Assembly (NCBI GenBank): GCA_036382515.1
Contig: DASVHQ010000310.1
Coordinates: 1-38,694 of the forward strand
DNA from: JADGRF01 sp036382515
GTDB lineage: Bacteria; Myxococcota_A; Polyangia; Polyangiales; JAFGIB01
Direction: 5' to 3'
DNA length: 38,694 nt
A program made the position numbers and the translations under genes. The notes beneath the pieces are model-generated. The model saw only the letters and a program-made list of their open reading frames with translations. It was not told the origin of the DNA and ran no database searches. Of the stretch, positions 21,857 through 31,484 are shown in pieces; the stretch's first letter is position 1; each line of letters opens with the position of its first letter.

Positions 21857-22744
21857 ATGTTGGTCGGACTGAAGATCGTCGCCGACGTGGTCGGCTATCG
21901 AGTGCGCAAGCTGGAGATGGGCAACCTGCCCGCCGCCACCTCGATCGCCCTGGCCCTGTACCTGCCGCTGCAAGACATCGTGGCGCGCACGGCCTTCGCG
22001 TTCGTGCTCAACGTGCTCGTCTATCTCAACAACGACTACGTCGACGTCGACATCGACCTCGCGTCGACCGACAAGGACAACGCCAAGACGCGCTTTTTGG
22101 CGGCGCACAAGCGCGCGGCGCTGGTGTCGCAGTGGGTGCTGGTCGCGCTGCTGACGGCGGCGGCGTTGGCCTACGACCGCGGTCTGTTCGTGGCTTTGAT
22201 CGGCGGCGGCGGCATCTGCGTGTGGTATTCGGCCTATCTCAAGCGCCGCCCCTTCGTCGATATCCTGGCGATGGCGATCTGGGGCGTGACCATGCCGCTG
22301 TGCGGTTCGCCTGCCCAGAGCACGCTCGGCTGGGGCATGGCCCTGCAGCTGGGGCTGGTCTCCGGTGTGTTCGAGACCATCCAGGTGATGCGCGACGCCG
22401 ACGAAGATGCCAAAGACGAGGGCGTGCGCACCACCGGCGTCGTGCTCGGCCAGGCGCGCACCTTGCTCCTGGCGCGCGCGCTGATGCTCGCCACGAGCCT
22501 GTACGCGGCGTTGGTCATGCATCCGGCCATCGCCGTGCTCAGCGCCTTCGCCTTGGTCGTGCCCTTCACCAAAGACGACGTCGCCCTCTACTGGACGCGC
22601 GTGAAGCTGGTGTACGGCGTCACCTGGCTCTCGGTCTGCGCGCTGGTGTTCCTCCAGGGTCACACGGCGGGCCTCTGGTGGTCGATCGGCCACGCGGCCG
22701 GCCAGTCCATCAGCGACGTGTTCGCTCAGCTCATCGGCCACTAG
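21857..22744 (+). CDS. UbiA-family aromatic prenyltransferase
   Basis: A 295-residue integral membrane enzyme with about eight helices. The first prenyl-diphosphate motif is exact, NDYVDVDID at 59-67 (NDxxDxxxD), and the second is DADEDAKDEGVRTTG. UbiA enzymes attach an isoprenoid chain to an aromatic acceptor (quinones, chlorophyll, tocopherol) or to glycerol phosphate in ether lipids. It starts 20 bp after the methyltransferase and is followed after 27 bp by a geranylgeranyl-reductase-like gene. That trio resembles plastid-type tocopherol or phylloquinone tail assembly. The acceptor cannot be read from sequence. Confidence 0.9.
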   Translation: MLVGLKIVADVVGYRVRKLEMGNLPAATSIALALYLPLQDIVARTAFAFVLNVLVYLNNDYVDVDIDLASTDKDNAKTRFLAAHKRAALVSQWVLVALLTAAALAYDRGLFVALIGGGGICVWYSAYLKRRPFVDILAMAIWGVTMPLCGSPAQSTLGWGMALQLGLVSGVFETIQVMRDADEDAKDEGVRTTGVVLGQARTLLLARALMLATSLYAALVMHPAIAVLSAFALVVPFTKDDVALYWTRVKLVYGVTWLSVCALVFLQGHTAGLWWSIGHAAGQSISDVFAQLIGH

Positions 22745-22771
22745 ACTGTGTTGCGCTAGACTCCCCCCAAG

Positions 22772-23932
22772 ATGCGGGGCAAGACGATGAAGGTCGAGGG
22801 ACAGAGCGCTGTGCTGATCGTGGGTGCCGGCCCCACGGGCTGCGCCGCGGGCATCGCGCTGGCGCGCGCAGGGGTCGACGTGTGCGTGGTCGACCGCGCC
22901 CAGTTTCCGCGCGACAAGACCTGCGGCGATGCCGTCTCTAACGACGCGATGGATCTGATCGAGCGCATGGGCGCGCGTAACGCGGTGTTGCAGGGTCCGC
23001 ACGCCATCGTGCGCCGCGCCGCCGCCGTGTTCCCCGACGGCAGCCGCATCGAGCGCGACTACCAGCGGCCCGGCTACATCGTGCCGCGCCTGCACCTTGA
23101 CGACTGCCTGCGCGTGGCGCTGGAGAGCTCGGGCGCCAAGCTCGTGCAGGGCTGCAACGTCACCGAGCTGGCGCAAGAGGCCGGGCGCGTGGTGGGCGCA
23201 CAGGGCCCCGAGCTACGTTGGTCTGCGCAGCTTGTGATCGCAGCCGATGGCCACGGTTCGGTGGGCCTGCAAGCCTTGCATCAGCCCACACCGCGCGACC
23301 GCTACCTCGCAGTGTCCACCACCGCGTACTACCGCAATGTCAGCTTTCCCTATGGCAACGACACGGCCGATCACTACTTCGACGACGACCTACCCTACGG
23401 CTACGGCTGGATCTTCCCCGCCGTCGACGACGTCGCCAACGTGGGTGTGTACATCCGCGCTGACGCGTACGCGCGACACGACAAGAAGCTGGGCGAGCTC
23501 TTCCGCGCCTTCGTGCAGCGCCACGCCGGCCGGCTGGGCGGCGCAGAGCTGGTCGGCAAACCACGCACCTGGTCCTTGCCGTTGGCGCCGCGCCCTGCGC
23601 CGATCAGCGCGCCGGGCCTCTTGCTCGCGGGCGACGCGGCCGGCTTCATCGATCCACTCTCGGGCGAGGGCATTTGGCAGGGGCTGCACACCGGCTGGCT
23701 CGCAGGCGAGATCGCTGCAAGCGCCATCGCACAGCATGGCCTCGACACTGCGTTGCAGCGACGCTACGCGCGTGCTTGCTGGAGCGCCGTCGGCCACGGC
23801 AGTCGCAACAAAGCGCGCGTGCAACGCGGCATGGCGTTCATCGTCGACCGCAAGCTGTATCGCTCGCGCTGGGTGCGCGCCGCGCTCGGCTTCGGCTACC
23901 GACACAACGCGCTGGAGATGACCAAGAGCTGA
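22772..23932 (+). CDS. Geranylgeranyl-reductase family FAD-dependent oxidoreductase
   Basis: A 386-residue flavoprotein. The N-terminal FAD site is VLIVGAGPTGCAAGIALARA, followed by the family-specific FPRDKTCGDAVS motif. The second FAD motif is LLLAGDAAGFIDPLSGEGI, where the PLSGEGI end is typical of geranylgeranyl reductases (ChlP, archaeal GGR). Such enzymes saturate double bonds of prenyl chains. Placement directly after a UbiA prenyltransferase supports reduction of the attached tail. A second ATG at 22787 has a GGGG-containing leader and could be the true start. Halogenase or hydroxylase relatives share this fold but usually lack the CGD plus GEGI combination. Confidence 0.87.
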   Translation: MRGKTMKVEGQSAVLIVGAGPTGCAAGIALARAGVDVCVVDRAQFPRDKTCGDAVSNDAMDLIERMGARNAVLQGPHAIVRRAAAVFPDGSRIERDYQRPGYIVPRLHLDDCLRVALESSGAKLVQGCNVTELAQEAGRVVGAQGPELRWSAQLVIAADGHGSVGLQALHQPTPRDRYLAVSTTAYYRNVSFPYGNDTADHYFDDDLPYGYGWIFPAVDDVANVGVYIRADAYARHDKKLGELFRAFVQRHAGRLGGAELVGKPRTWSLPLAPRPAPISAPGLLLAGDAAGFIDPLSGEGIWQGLHTGWLAGEIAASAIAQHGLDTALQRRYARACWSAVGHGSRNKARVQRGMAFIVDRKLYRSRWVRAALGFGYRHNALEMTKS

Positions 23933-23941
23933 GCGCGGCAC

Positions 23942-25795
23942 GTGCCACACAAACGCCCGACCACGTCCGCGACCTCGAACCCTGATCCCCTCGTGACCGA
24001 AGCCCCACAGCAACCGAACGCACCGCGCGGCGAGGCCGCCTTCATCGCCTGGCTACAGCGCCCCGGCCTTGCGCTGCGGCTGTGCCTGATCTCCGTCGCC
24101 CTCTCGTCGCCGTGCATCCTCACCGGCTGGCACCTCGACGACATGGTCGCGCGCTACATCTACACGGATCTGCCGGGCGCGCATCGTCTCTATGCGCTCT
24201 ACATGGGCGGCTACGGCCTCGCCAACGGTGACCCGGCGGTCAACCACTGGCAGATCGAGCAGGGTTGGGCGCCGTGGTGGATCTACGATCAGCTGCGGCT
24301 GCGCATGTTCCGCCCCGTGGGCCTGATGACACACTGGCTCGACGCGCTGGCGTGGCCGAACAGCGCCGCGCTCATGCACGTGCAGAGTCTGTTCTGGCTG
24401 GGACTGCTCGTGCTCGCGATCACGCGCATGTACCGCAGCGTATTGGGCAAGCTCACGGCGCCGATGGCCGCCCTGCTCTTCGCGATCGATCACACGCACG
24501 GCTTCGAGGTCGGCTACATCTGCAATCGCTACGCGCTGGTCACGGCGCTCTTCGGCGTGCTCTCGTTCGATTGCTTTCTGCGCTCGCGCGTGCACGGCGA
24601 CAGGCACGCAGCGTTCATCGGACCGCTGCTGTACATCGTCGCGCTCTTGTCGGGGGAGTCCACGATCGCGATCGCCGGCTACGTGCTGGCCTACGCGGTC
24701 TTCGCCGAGGCAGGTCCCTGGCTACGCCGGGCGCTCGCTTGCTCGCCCTACCTGCTGATCACGCTGATCTGGCGCGCCGCGTACAACCGCGCGGGCTATG
24801 GCGCAACCGGGTCCGGGCTTTACATCGATCCGGGCCGCGAGCCTATGCACTTCTTCCTCGAGCTCCTGCAGCGCGGGCCGGTCCTGCTGCAGGGCCTATT
24901 CTCGATCCCGCCGGCCGAGCTTCACCCGGTGCTCGGCCCCAGCGGGGCGCTCTTGCTGCTCTTGGCTGCATGGCTCACGGTGGCCGCGCTCGTCGTCGCG
25001 CTCGTGCCACTACTCGTGCGCGATCGACTCGCGCGTGCCTGGACGGCCGGCATGCTCTTCGCCCTGATCCCGGCCAGCTCCACCTACCCGCACAATCGCC
25101 AGCTGCTCTTCGCCAGCATCGGCGGCATGGCACTGATCGCACAGCTCTGGCAGCTGCACGCCTTGCAGCTGCGCGGCACGCAGATGTCGCGCGCACTCCA
25201 GTGGTCGGGCAAGATCAGCGCGTTCGGCTTGCTCGTGCACCTGCTGCTCTCGCCCCTGGGCCTGCCGGTCTCGAGCTGCGGCATCGCGGTCTCCACGCCG
25301 CTGTCGCGCGCGCCCGACACGATCGGCGACGAGATCGCCGGCAGCGATGCGATCTTCATGACCGCACCCGATTACTTCGCCGTGAAGCTCGTACAGCTCA
25401 GCCGTCGCGTGCAGAAGCAGTCGCTGCCGCGCCACTGGCGAGCGCTCTCCTTCGGTGAGCAAGCCGTGACCGTGCGCCGCACCGACGAGCGCACTCTCGA
25501 GCTCGACTACGACGGCGGCATCCTGCAGACGCCCTTCACCGAGCTGTATCGCGACCGGCGCCTGCCCATGCGCGTGGGCGAGCGCATCGAGCTCGAAGGC
25601 CTGTCGATCGAGGTGCTGCAGCTGACGTCCGACGGTCGCCCGAGCAGCGCACGCTTTCGCTTCACGCAGCCGTTGGACGCACCGAGCTTCCGCTTCTACG
25701 CCTGGATCGACGGCCGTTTCGTGCCCTTCACGCCTCCGCCCGTGGGTCAGCGCCGCGTGCTGCCACCGGCGACGGTGCGTTGGAGCTTTTCGTGA
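23942..25795 (+). CDS. Large multi-pass membrane protein, glycosyltransferase-C-like
   Basis: A 617-residue protein starting at GTG 23942. A polar N-terminal tail of about 45 residues precedes the first helix; the first extracytoplasmic loop has WHLDDMVARY, where the acidic DD resembles the catalytic motif of GT-C glycosyltransferases. About ten transmembrane segments follow up to residue 430. The last 160 residues form a soluble, beta-rich tail. GT-C enzymes transfer sugars from polyprenyl-phosphate donors in the periplasm. The gene follows the prenyl-lipid trio by 9 bp and may share its transcript. The family assignment is tentative; an uncharacterised membrane protein is the safe label. 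Confidence 0.65.
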   Translation: MPHKRPTTSATSNPDPLVTEAPQQPNAPRGEAAFIAWLQRPGLALRLCLISVALSSPCILTGWHLDDMVARYIYTDLPGAHRLYALYMGGYGLANGDPAVNHWQIEQGWAPWWIYDQLRLRMFRPVGLMTHWLDALAWPNSAALMHVQSLFWLGLLVLAITRMYRSVLGKLTAPMAALLFAIDHTHGFEVGYICNRYALVTALFGVLSFDCFLRSRVHGDRHAAFIGPLLYIVALLSGESTIAIAGYVLAYAVFAEAGPWLRRALACSPYLLITLIWRAAYNRAGYGATGSGLYIDPGREPMHFFLELLQRGPVLLQGLFSIPPAELHPVLGPSGALLLLLAAWLTVAALVVALVPLLVRDRLARAWTAGMLFALIPASSTYPHNRQLLFASIGGMALIAQLWQLHALQLRGTQMSRALQWSGKISAFGLLVHLLLSPLGLPVSSCGIAVSTPLSRAPDTIGDEIAGSDAIFMTAPDYFAVKLVQLSRRVQKQSLPRHWRALSFGEQAVTVRRTDERTLELDYDGGILQTPFTELYRDRRLPMRVGERIELEGLSIEVLQLTSDGRPSSARFRFTQPLDAPSFRFYAWIDGRFVPFTPPPVGQRRVLPPATVRWSFS

Positions 25796-25813
25796 GCGCA
25801 GCCGCGCGGCTCA
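25793..25813. terminator. Hairpin built from two convergent stop codons
   Basis: TGAGC (25793-25797) pairs with GCTCA (25809-25813); an AGCC/GGCT-type pairing can extend in the loop. The first TGA ends the plus-strand membrane protein and the complement of the last TCA ends the minus-strand TolC-like gene. No T-tract is present, so termination is unproven. Confidence 0.4.
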
Positions 25814-27397
25814 GGTCGAAGGCGCGTCGCGGCCAACCGCGTGCTCCAGCCGGATCACCGCCGTGGTGAGATCCACGCGCGCGTTGAACACCGACAGGCG
25901 CGCGTTCAGCAGCTCCGATTCCGCATCGATGAGATCGGAGGTCGTGGCGCGGCCGACGCGAAAGAGATCGGTCGTCACGCGGTAGCTCTCCTCGGCCGCG
26001 CGCAGCGTGGTCGCACCCGCGCGCAGCGCCGAGTGCGCGTTGTTGACCGCAAGCTGGGCCATCGAGACCTCGATCGCGATGGCGCCCTGCACGCCGCGGC
26101 GCTGCGCGGCAACGCCGGCTCGACTCGCCACCAGCTCATCGGCGCGCGCATCGTTCAGGAAGAAATCCGTGATGTTCCAGCTGGCGACGACGCCGGCCGA
26201 CCAGGTGGCGTGCCACGTCTGGCTCGGCGGGAAGTAACGAGAGTTGGGGTTGGCGTAGGTGGCGTCTGCCACGGCGTCCACGCGCGGCGCCTGACTCACG
26301 CGCACGGCCGAGCGGCCATGATCGAGCGCGTTTTCCGTCGCGTCGAGCGCCTTGAGCTCGAGGCGCTTCTGCCAGGCTTCCGCCATCAGCTTGCGACTGG
26401 TGACGAGGTCGCCGTCCGGCGCGTCCAGCTCGGGTACGCGTTCGCCGATCGTGTACTCGCCGCCGTTCAGATCCTGCATGATGATCGCGAGCTGGGCTCC
26501 GGCCATGTTACGCCCGGACTCGGCCTGCTGCTGTGCGGCCTCAGCATTGGCCACGAGCGCCTCGATGCGCATCAGGTCGGCTTGCGAGAGCTTGCCCACG
26601 TCGTACGCCGCGTGAGCATCCTGCAAGCGGGCTTGCGTACGTTCCACGGCCTTGCCGGCGATGTTCACCTGACCGTGCGTGCGCAGCCAGTTGTAGTAGA
26701 GCACGCGCGCGTCGGTGCGAACCTTCAGCTCCTCGGCCAGCACGGCGTAGCGCGCGGCATCGCGGCTCGAAGACGCGCTGGCGGCGGCATCGGTCACGCG
26801 GAAGATGTAATCGGAGAGCGGGATGGCAAGCCCGGCACCCACCGAGTAGTTGTTCTGGGGGAAGGTGAACGAGGCGGCGGCGGCGTCCACGCACGAGCCC
26901 TTCGAATCGAGCACGCACTGGGTCGTGCCTCCAGGACGGGTGCCCACCGAGAGCGGACCGGCGTTCTGCGCGCCCACAAGGGCACCGCTGCCGAAGGCTG
27001 CCGTGACCGGTGACAGCCGCATGTAGCTGCCGCGCAGCGTGAGCTGCGGGAAGAACTGGATCTTGGTCTCCGAGATCTTCGTGTTGGCCGCGTCGAGCTC
27101 GGCGCGCTTGACGCCGAGCGAGGCGCTGACCGTGAGCGCGCGCGCCTGGGTCTGCTCGGCGGTCAACCCGCCGGGTTGCACGCTGAGGTTACCGATCTCG
27201 ATGTCGACCGCAGCCGGCAAGGCGCGCTCCGGCGCAGGCGCTGCCGCGGGGGCAGCCGCTGCGACAGCTTGCGGAGCGACGACGGGCGCCAGTGCAGGGG
27301 CCGCGGGCGTCGCGGGCGACTGTTGTGCAAACGCGCTCGAGGCAACGAATAGCGTCGTGAGCAACCACGACCTTGAGGGGCGAAACAGACGGGTCAT
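25811..27397 (-). CDS. TolC-like outer-membrane efflux protein
   Basis: A 528-residue outer-membrane factor. A signal peptide (RSWLLTTLFVASSAFA, cut before QQ) is followed by a Pro/Ala-rich linker and two repeated coiled-coil TolC halves (LTVSASLGVKRAELDAANTK early, VRVSQAPRVDAVADATYANP late; the last helices include LIDAESELLNARLSVFNARV). It would trimerise into the exit duct for the RND pump encoded just upstream. The ATG at 27397 is preferred to the open frame reaching 27466, because it overlaps the pump stop by ATGA and begins at a proper signal peptide. It is the last gene of the efflux operon. Confidence 0.92.
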   Translation of the reverse strand: MTRLFRPSRSWLLTTLFVASSAFAQQSPATPAAPALAPVVAPQAVAAAAPAAAPAPERALPAAVDIEIGNLSVQPGGLTAEQTQARALTVSASLGVKRAELDAANTKISETKIQFFPQLTLRGSYMRLSPVTAAFGSGALVGAQNAGPLSVGTRPGGTTQCVLDSKGSCVDAAAASFTFPQNNYSVGAGLAIPLSDYIFRVTDAAASASSSRDAARYAVLAEELKVRTDARVLYYNWLRTHGQVNIAGKAVERTQARLQDAHAAYDVGKLSQADLMRIEALVANAEAAQQQAESGRNMAGAQLAIIMQDLNGGEYTIGERVPELDAPDGDLVTSRKLMAEAWQKRLELKALDATENALDHGRSAVRVSQAPRVDAVADATYANPNSRYFPPSQTWHATWSAGVVASWNITDFFLNDARADELVASRAGVAAQRRGVQGAIAIEVSMAQLAVNNAHSALRAGATTLRAAEESYRVTTDLFRVGRATTSDLIDAESELLNARLSVFNARVDLTTAVIRLEHAVGRDAPST

Positions 27398-30300
27398 TCG
27401 GCGTTCTCTCCAGCGTGGGAAGCCGGGGTGCTGTGCCCCAGGCCAAGCAGACGAAGCAAGAACCACTTCACCGGCCGCGAGCCGAGGAAGCTTTCGGTGA
27501 GCGAATACGAGACAGGCACGACGACCAGCGTGAGCAAGGTCGAGGTGAGCAAGCCGCCGATCACGCAGATGGCCATCGGCGCGCGCACGTCGCCGCCTTC
27601 GCTGATCGCGAGCGCGACCGGCAACATGCCGAAGATCATCGCGGCGGTGGTCATGGCGATGGGTCGCAAGCGCGTGATGCCAGCCTCGACCAGCGCATCG
27701 TTGACACTCTTGCCCTCGGCACGCAGCTGATTGGCGAAGTCGACCAGCAGAATGGCGTTCTTGGTCACCAGACCCATCAGCATGATCACGCCGATCATCG
27801 AGAAGATGTTGAGCGTTTTGCCCGTGAGGTACAGCCCACCGAACGCACCGACCACCGACAGCGGCAGCGACAGCATGATCGTGAACGGCTGAATGAAGCT
27901 GTCGAACTGCGCGGCCAGGATCATGTAGACGAGGATGACGGCGAGAAAGAGCGCGATGCCCATGTAGCCGAAGCTCTCGCGCATGATGTCGGCCGAGCCG
28001 GCGAAACCCGTGACCAGCGTGTCGGGCACCACGCGCTTGGCGGCGTCCAACACGATCTGACTGGCCTCACCGAGCGGCATGCCTTGCAGACCCGCCAGCA
28101 CGGTGATCTGCCGCTGACGCGCCTGTCGCTCGATCTGGCTCGGCCCTTCGCTGCGACGCACGTCGACAACGTTGGATAGGTCGACCGGTTGGCCCGTGAT
28201 CGAGCGCACCTTGAGATTGGCGAGCGAGGCGATGTTCACTTGTTCGGCTTCGGAGAGCTGCACCGTGATGTCGTAGACGTCGACGCCGTCCTTGATCTCG
28301 CTGATCGCGTCGCCGGCCATCAGCGCGCGCACGGTGCTGGCGACGGCTGCCACCGGCACGCCCAGGTCGGCCGCGGCACTGCGGTCGATGTTCACGGTCA
28401 GCTCGGGCTTGCCGCCGCGGTAGGTGGTGTCGAGATCGACGAAGCCCTTGACCTTCGCAAGCTCGGCCTTGAGCGCATCGGCAGCCTTCTGCAGCTCGTC
28501 CATGTTGCTGCCACGCACGTAGAACTGGATCGGCTGCGAGCGAAAGGCTTGACCGCCCACGGCATCGATCTTCTGCACGGTGATGTTCGCGCCGGTGAAC
28601 TTGCCCAGGCGGCCGCGCACCCAGGCCATCAGGTCTTCCTGGCTGAAGGCGCGCTGCTTGCTCGGAGTGAGCACGGCCTGCACCTGGCCCAGATTGGTTT
28701 GCTTCTGCGCGCCGCCACCCACTGTGGTGAAGGTGTGCAAGAGGCCCGGCGCGTACTTGCGCAGATCGGCTGCAACCGACTCGGTGACAGCCGCAGTGGC
28801 TGACAGAGCGCTGCCGGTGGGTAACTCGACGTTCACGCTAAACTCCGCACGATCCTCGGGCGGCAAGAACTCTGACTTCACGCGCGCCACGGCGAAGAAG
28901 GAACCGACGAGCGCGAGCCCCGCGAACATCAGCGTGATAGCGCGATGTCGCAGCGCCCAGCTGACCGTTGCACCGTAGATCCTGTCCAGGCCCGCGAGCA
29001 CCGCTTCTATCGCCCGGTAGACGATGCCGTGCTTGGCACCGTGCGTCGAGCGCAAGAACCGCGAGCTCAGCATCGGCGTGAGCGTGAATGACACCAGCAT
29101 GGAGACGGCCACCGCCACCGAGACCGTGATGCCGAACTGGTAGAAGAAGCGCCCCACGATGCCCTTCATGAACGCCACGGGCACGAACACCGCGAGAATC
29201 GACGACGTGGTCGCGACGACCGCCAGGAAGATCTGCGCGGTACCGTTGGACGCCGCCTGCATCGGCGTCTCGCCCAGCGCCATGCGCCGGTGGATGTTCT
29301 CGATCACGACGATCGCGTCGTCGATCAGGATACCGATCGAGAGCGACAGCGCGAGCATCGTCATGTTGTTGAAGGTGAAGCCCAGCCACTGCATGAACGC
29401 GAAGGCCGCGATCACGCTGGTGGGGATAGCCACTGCGCTGATCAAGGTGGCGCGCAGGTCGCGCAAGAAGATCAAGATGATGATCACGGCGAGCGCCGCG
29501 CCGAACATCAGGTCAAACTGCACGTCGTGGATCGAGCGCTCGATGTAGACCGAGTTGTCGGTCGGGATCGCGATCGTGGCACCCGCCTTCTCGATGCGCG
29601 GGCGCAGCTCCTCGATGGCCTTGCGCACCGCCTGCGCCACCGCGACCGTGTTCGACCCGGACTGCTTGCGGATCACCAACGCGACCGCCGAACGGCCGTC
29701 GAGGAAGCTCCCGGAGCGCGCGCGGTCCATGCCATCGACGACCGTGGCGACGTCACGCACCCGTAAACTGGTGCCCGGTGTGCCCGGCAACAGGATGGCC
29801 GCGACTTCTTCCGCGGTCTTCACCTCACCCTTGGTCTTGACCGTGATCTCCTGGCCGCCGCGTTCGAAGCTGCCCGCCGGCAAGGAGATGTTCTGCGAGC
29901 GAATCGCATCCGAGACGTCTTGGACGGTGAGCCCGAGACCCGCCAGCTTGCTGGAGTTGACGAGCACGCGGATTTCGCGCTCGCGGCCGCCGATCAGATC
30001 GACGCCACCCACACCGGCCACGCGCTGCACGCGCTCCTTGACCACCTTGTCCGCGAGCTGCGTGAGCGCGCGCGGCTCGATCTCACCGGCGAGCGCGATG
30101 CTCAGGATCGGCGCGGCGCCGACGTCGAACTTCTGGATAACGGGCGGATCGACGCCCTTGGGCAGTTGACCCTCGATGGCCGACACACGGTCACGAATGT
30201 CTTGCACCGCGCGGTCCGCCGACACGTCGAGGTCGAACTCGACCACGATCTGACTCACGCTCTCCATGTTGGTGGAGCGCAGCGTCTTGATGCCGCTGAG

Positions 30301-30519
30301 CGTGTTGATGGCTTCTTCGATCGGGTCGGCGACCTTGCTCTCCATGGTTTCCGGGTCGCCACCGGGGTAGACCACGGTGACGGTGACCACCGGGAACTCG
30401 ACGTTCGGGAACAGATCCACGCCGATGCGCGGGTAGCTGAGCAAGCCGAACACCAAGAGCGCCGAGATCAACATCACGGCGAAAACAGGACGGCGAATGA
30501 ATAGGTCCGCGATTCTCAT
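27394..30519 (-). CDS. RND-family efflux pump, HAE1/AcrB type
   Basis: A 1041-residue inner-membrane proton antiporter. TM1 is IRRPVFAVMLISALLVFGLL; two porter-domain repeats and twelve membrane helices follow. The proton-relay acids are in SIGILIDDAIVVIENIHRR and the relay Lys in LMGLVTKNAILLVDFANQL, as in AcrB Asp407/Asp408/Lys940. The family blocks VDLFPNVEFPVV and VYPGGDPE are present. It exports hydrophobic drugs, solvents or metabolites; the HAE1 group suggests multidrug rather than metal export. Start and stop overlap the fusion-protein and TolC genes by ATGA, so the tripartite pump is translationally coupled. Confidence 0.95.
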   Translation of the reverse strand: MRIADLFIRRPVFAVMLISALLVFGLLSYPRIGVDLFPNVEFPVVTVTVVYPGGDPETMESKVADPIEEAINTLSGIKTLRSTNMESVSQIVVEFDLDVSADRAVQDIRDRVSAIEGQLPKGVDPPVIQKFDVGAAPILSIALAGEIEPRALTQLADKVVKERVQRVAGVGGVDLIGGREREIRVLVNSSKLAGLGLTVQDVSDAIRSQNISLPAGSFERGGQEITVKTKGEVKTAEEVAAILLPGTPGTSLRVRDVATVVDGMDRARSGSFLDGRSAVALVIRKQSGSNTVAVAQAVRKAIEELRPRIEKAGATIAIPTDNSVYIERSIHDVQFDLMFGAALAVIIILIFLRDLRATLISAVAIPTSVIAAFAFMQWLGFTFNNMTMLALSLSIGILIDDAIVVIENIHRRMALGETPMQAASNGTAQIFLAVVATTSSILAVFVPVAFMKGIVGRFFYQFGITVSVAVAVSMLVSFTLTPMLSSRFLRSTHGAKHGIVYRAIEAVLAGLDRIYGATVSWALRHRAITLMFAGLALVGSFFAVARVKSEFLPPEDRAEFSVNVELPTGSALSATAAVTESVAADLRKYAPGLLHTFTTVGGGAQKQTNLGQVQAVLTPSKQRAFSQEDLMAWVRGRLGKFTGANITVQKIDAVGGQAFRSQPIQFYVRGSNMDELQKAADALKAELAKVKGFVDLDTTYRGGKPELTVNIDRSAAADLGVPVAAVASTVRALMAGDAISEIKDGVDVYDITVQLSEAEQVNIASLANLKVRSITGQPVDLSNVVDVRRSEGPSQIERQARQRQITVLAGLQGMPLGEASQIVLDAAKRVVPDTLVTGFAGSADIMRESFGYMGIALFLAVILVYMILAAQFDSFIQPFTIMLSLPLSVVGAFGGLYLTGKTLNIFSMIGVIMLMGLVTKNAILLVDFANQLRAEGKSVNDALVEAGITRLRPIAMTTAAMIFGMLPVALAISEGGDVRAPMAICVIGGLLTSTLLTLVVVPVSYSLTESFLGSRPVKWFLLRLLGLGHSTPASHAGENAE

Positions 30520-31484
30520 CGGGCCTTCTCGCGCTTGGGGGTGGTGCCCGCGCTGGGCTTGGCCGTGGGTGCGGCGGCGCTCGCGACGCTGTCGTCGTAC
30601 GAGACCTCGGCCATCATACCGGCAAGCAAACGATGGTCGCGGTTGTCGACGTCGGCGATGATCTCGATGGTGCGCGTGCGCGGGTCCACGGTGGGTGCGA
30701 TGCGCTTGACGTTGACGTGCCGGCCGTCTCCGATGGCGGGGAAGCGCACATCGAGCTGACTTCCCTCGTGCACGGTCTTGAGCGCCATCTCGGGCAAGCG
30801 GGCGCGCAGCTCGAGCAAGTCGATGTCCTGGATCACCAGCACGATCGACGGCGGCACGAGCGTGGCGGTCTCACCGAGGTTCATGCGCTTGTCGGTGACG
30901 ATGCCATCGATGGGCGAAGTCACGACCATGTTGCTCAGCCGATGCGAAGCCATGTCGACCGCCGTCTGCGCCTGCACCACCATGCTGTTGGCGCTGTCGA
31001 GATGCGCCTTGACCTGATCGTAGACATCGGGCGTCACCGAGCCGCGCTCGCGCAAGGCCTTGATGCGGTCGAACTCCGTCTGCGCGGCGCTCGCTCCGAC
31101 CTTGGCGGAGGCCACACCCGCGTTCGCCTGGTCCACCGCGAGGCCGACCTGCACCGAGTCGAGCCGGAACAGCACCTGGCCCTTGCGAACGCGATCACCT
31201 TCGTCGACGTTCAACGCCGTGATCACGCCGGTCTCCTTGGGACCGAGCGCAGCCACCGAGCGCGAACGCAGCGTGCCCGTGCTCGCGCGATCCGTGGCGG
31301 CCGCCTGGTCGGCGGGTGCGGCAGGTGCCGGGGTTACGAGCACCGGCGGCGGCGGAGCACCTGCACCTTCGCTCAGTGGCAAGCTCGGACCTTGCTTGGT
31401 CTGGCAGGCCGCGAGCGTGACGAAGAGCGAGAGCACGAGCGCTGGGCTGGATCGGACGATGAAGGGCGATGAGGTCTGGGTCAT
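30516..31484 (-). CDS. RND membrane fusion (periplasmic adaptor) lipoprotein
   Basis: A 322-residue HlyD/AcrA-type adaptor joining pump and duct. The N-terminus MTQTSSPFIVRSSPALVLSL runs into FVTLAACQ, a lipobox predicting lipidation. A biotinyl-lipoyl-like barrel (GVITALNVDEGDRVRKGQVL and SPIDGIVTDKRMNLGETATL) flanks an alpha-helical hairpin (about 115-170). The beta-barrel and membrane-proximal parts include VDPRTRTIEIIADVDN. The ATG at 31484 is chosen because it starts the signal peptide and overlaps the tetR stop by ATGA; the frame continues upstream through tetR in another frame and is not coding. Confidence 0.93.
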   Translation of the reverse strand: MTQTSSPFIVRSSPALVLSLFVTLAACQTKQGPSLPLSEGAGAPPPPVLVTPAPAAPADQAAATDRASTGTLRSRSVAALGPKETGVITALNVDEGDRVRKGQVLFRLDSVQVGLAVDQANAGVASAKVGASAAQTEFDRIKALRERGSVTPDVYDQVKAHLDSANSMVVQAQTAVDMASHRLSNMVVTSPIDGIVTDKRMNLGETATLVPPSIVLVIQDIDLLELRARLPEMALKTVHEGSQLDVRFPAIGDGRHVNVKRIAPTVDPRTRTIEIIADVDNRDHRLLAGMMAEVSYDDSVASAAAPTAKPSAGTTPKREKAR

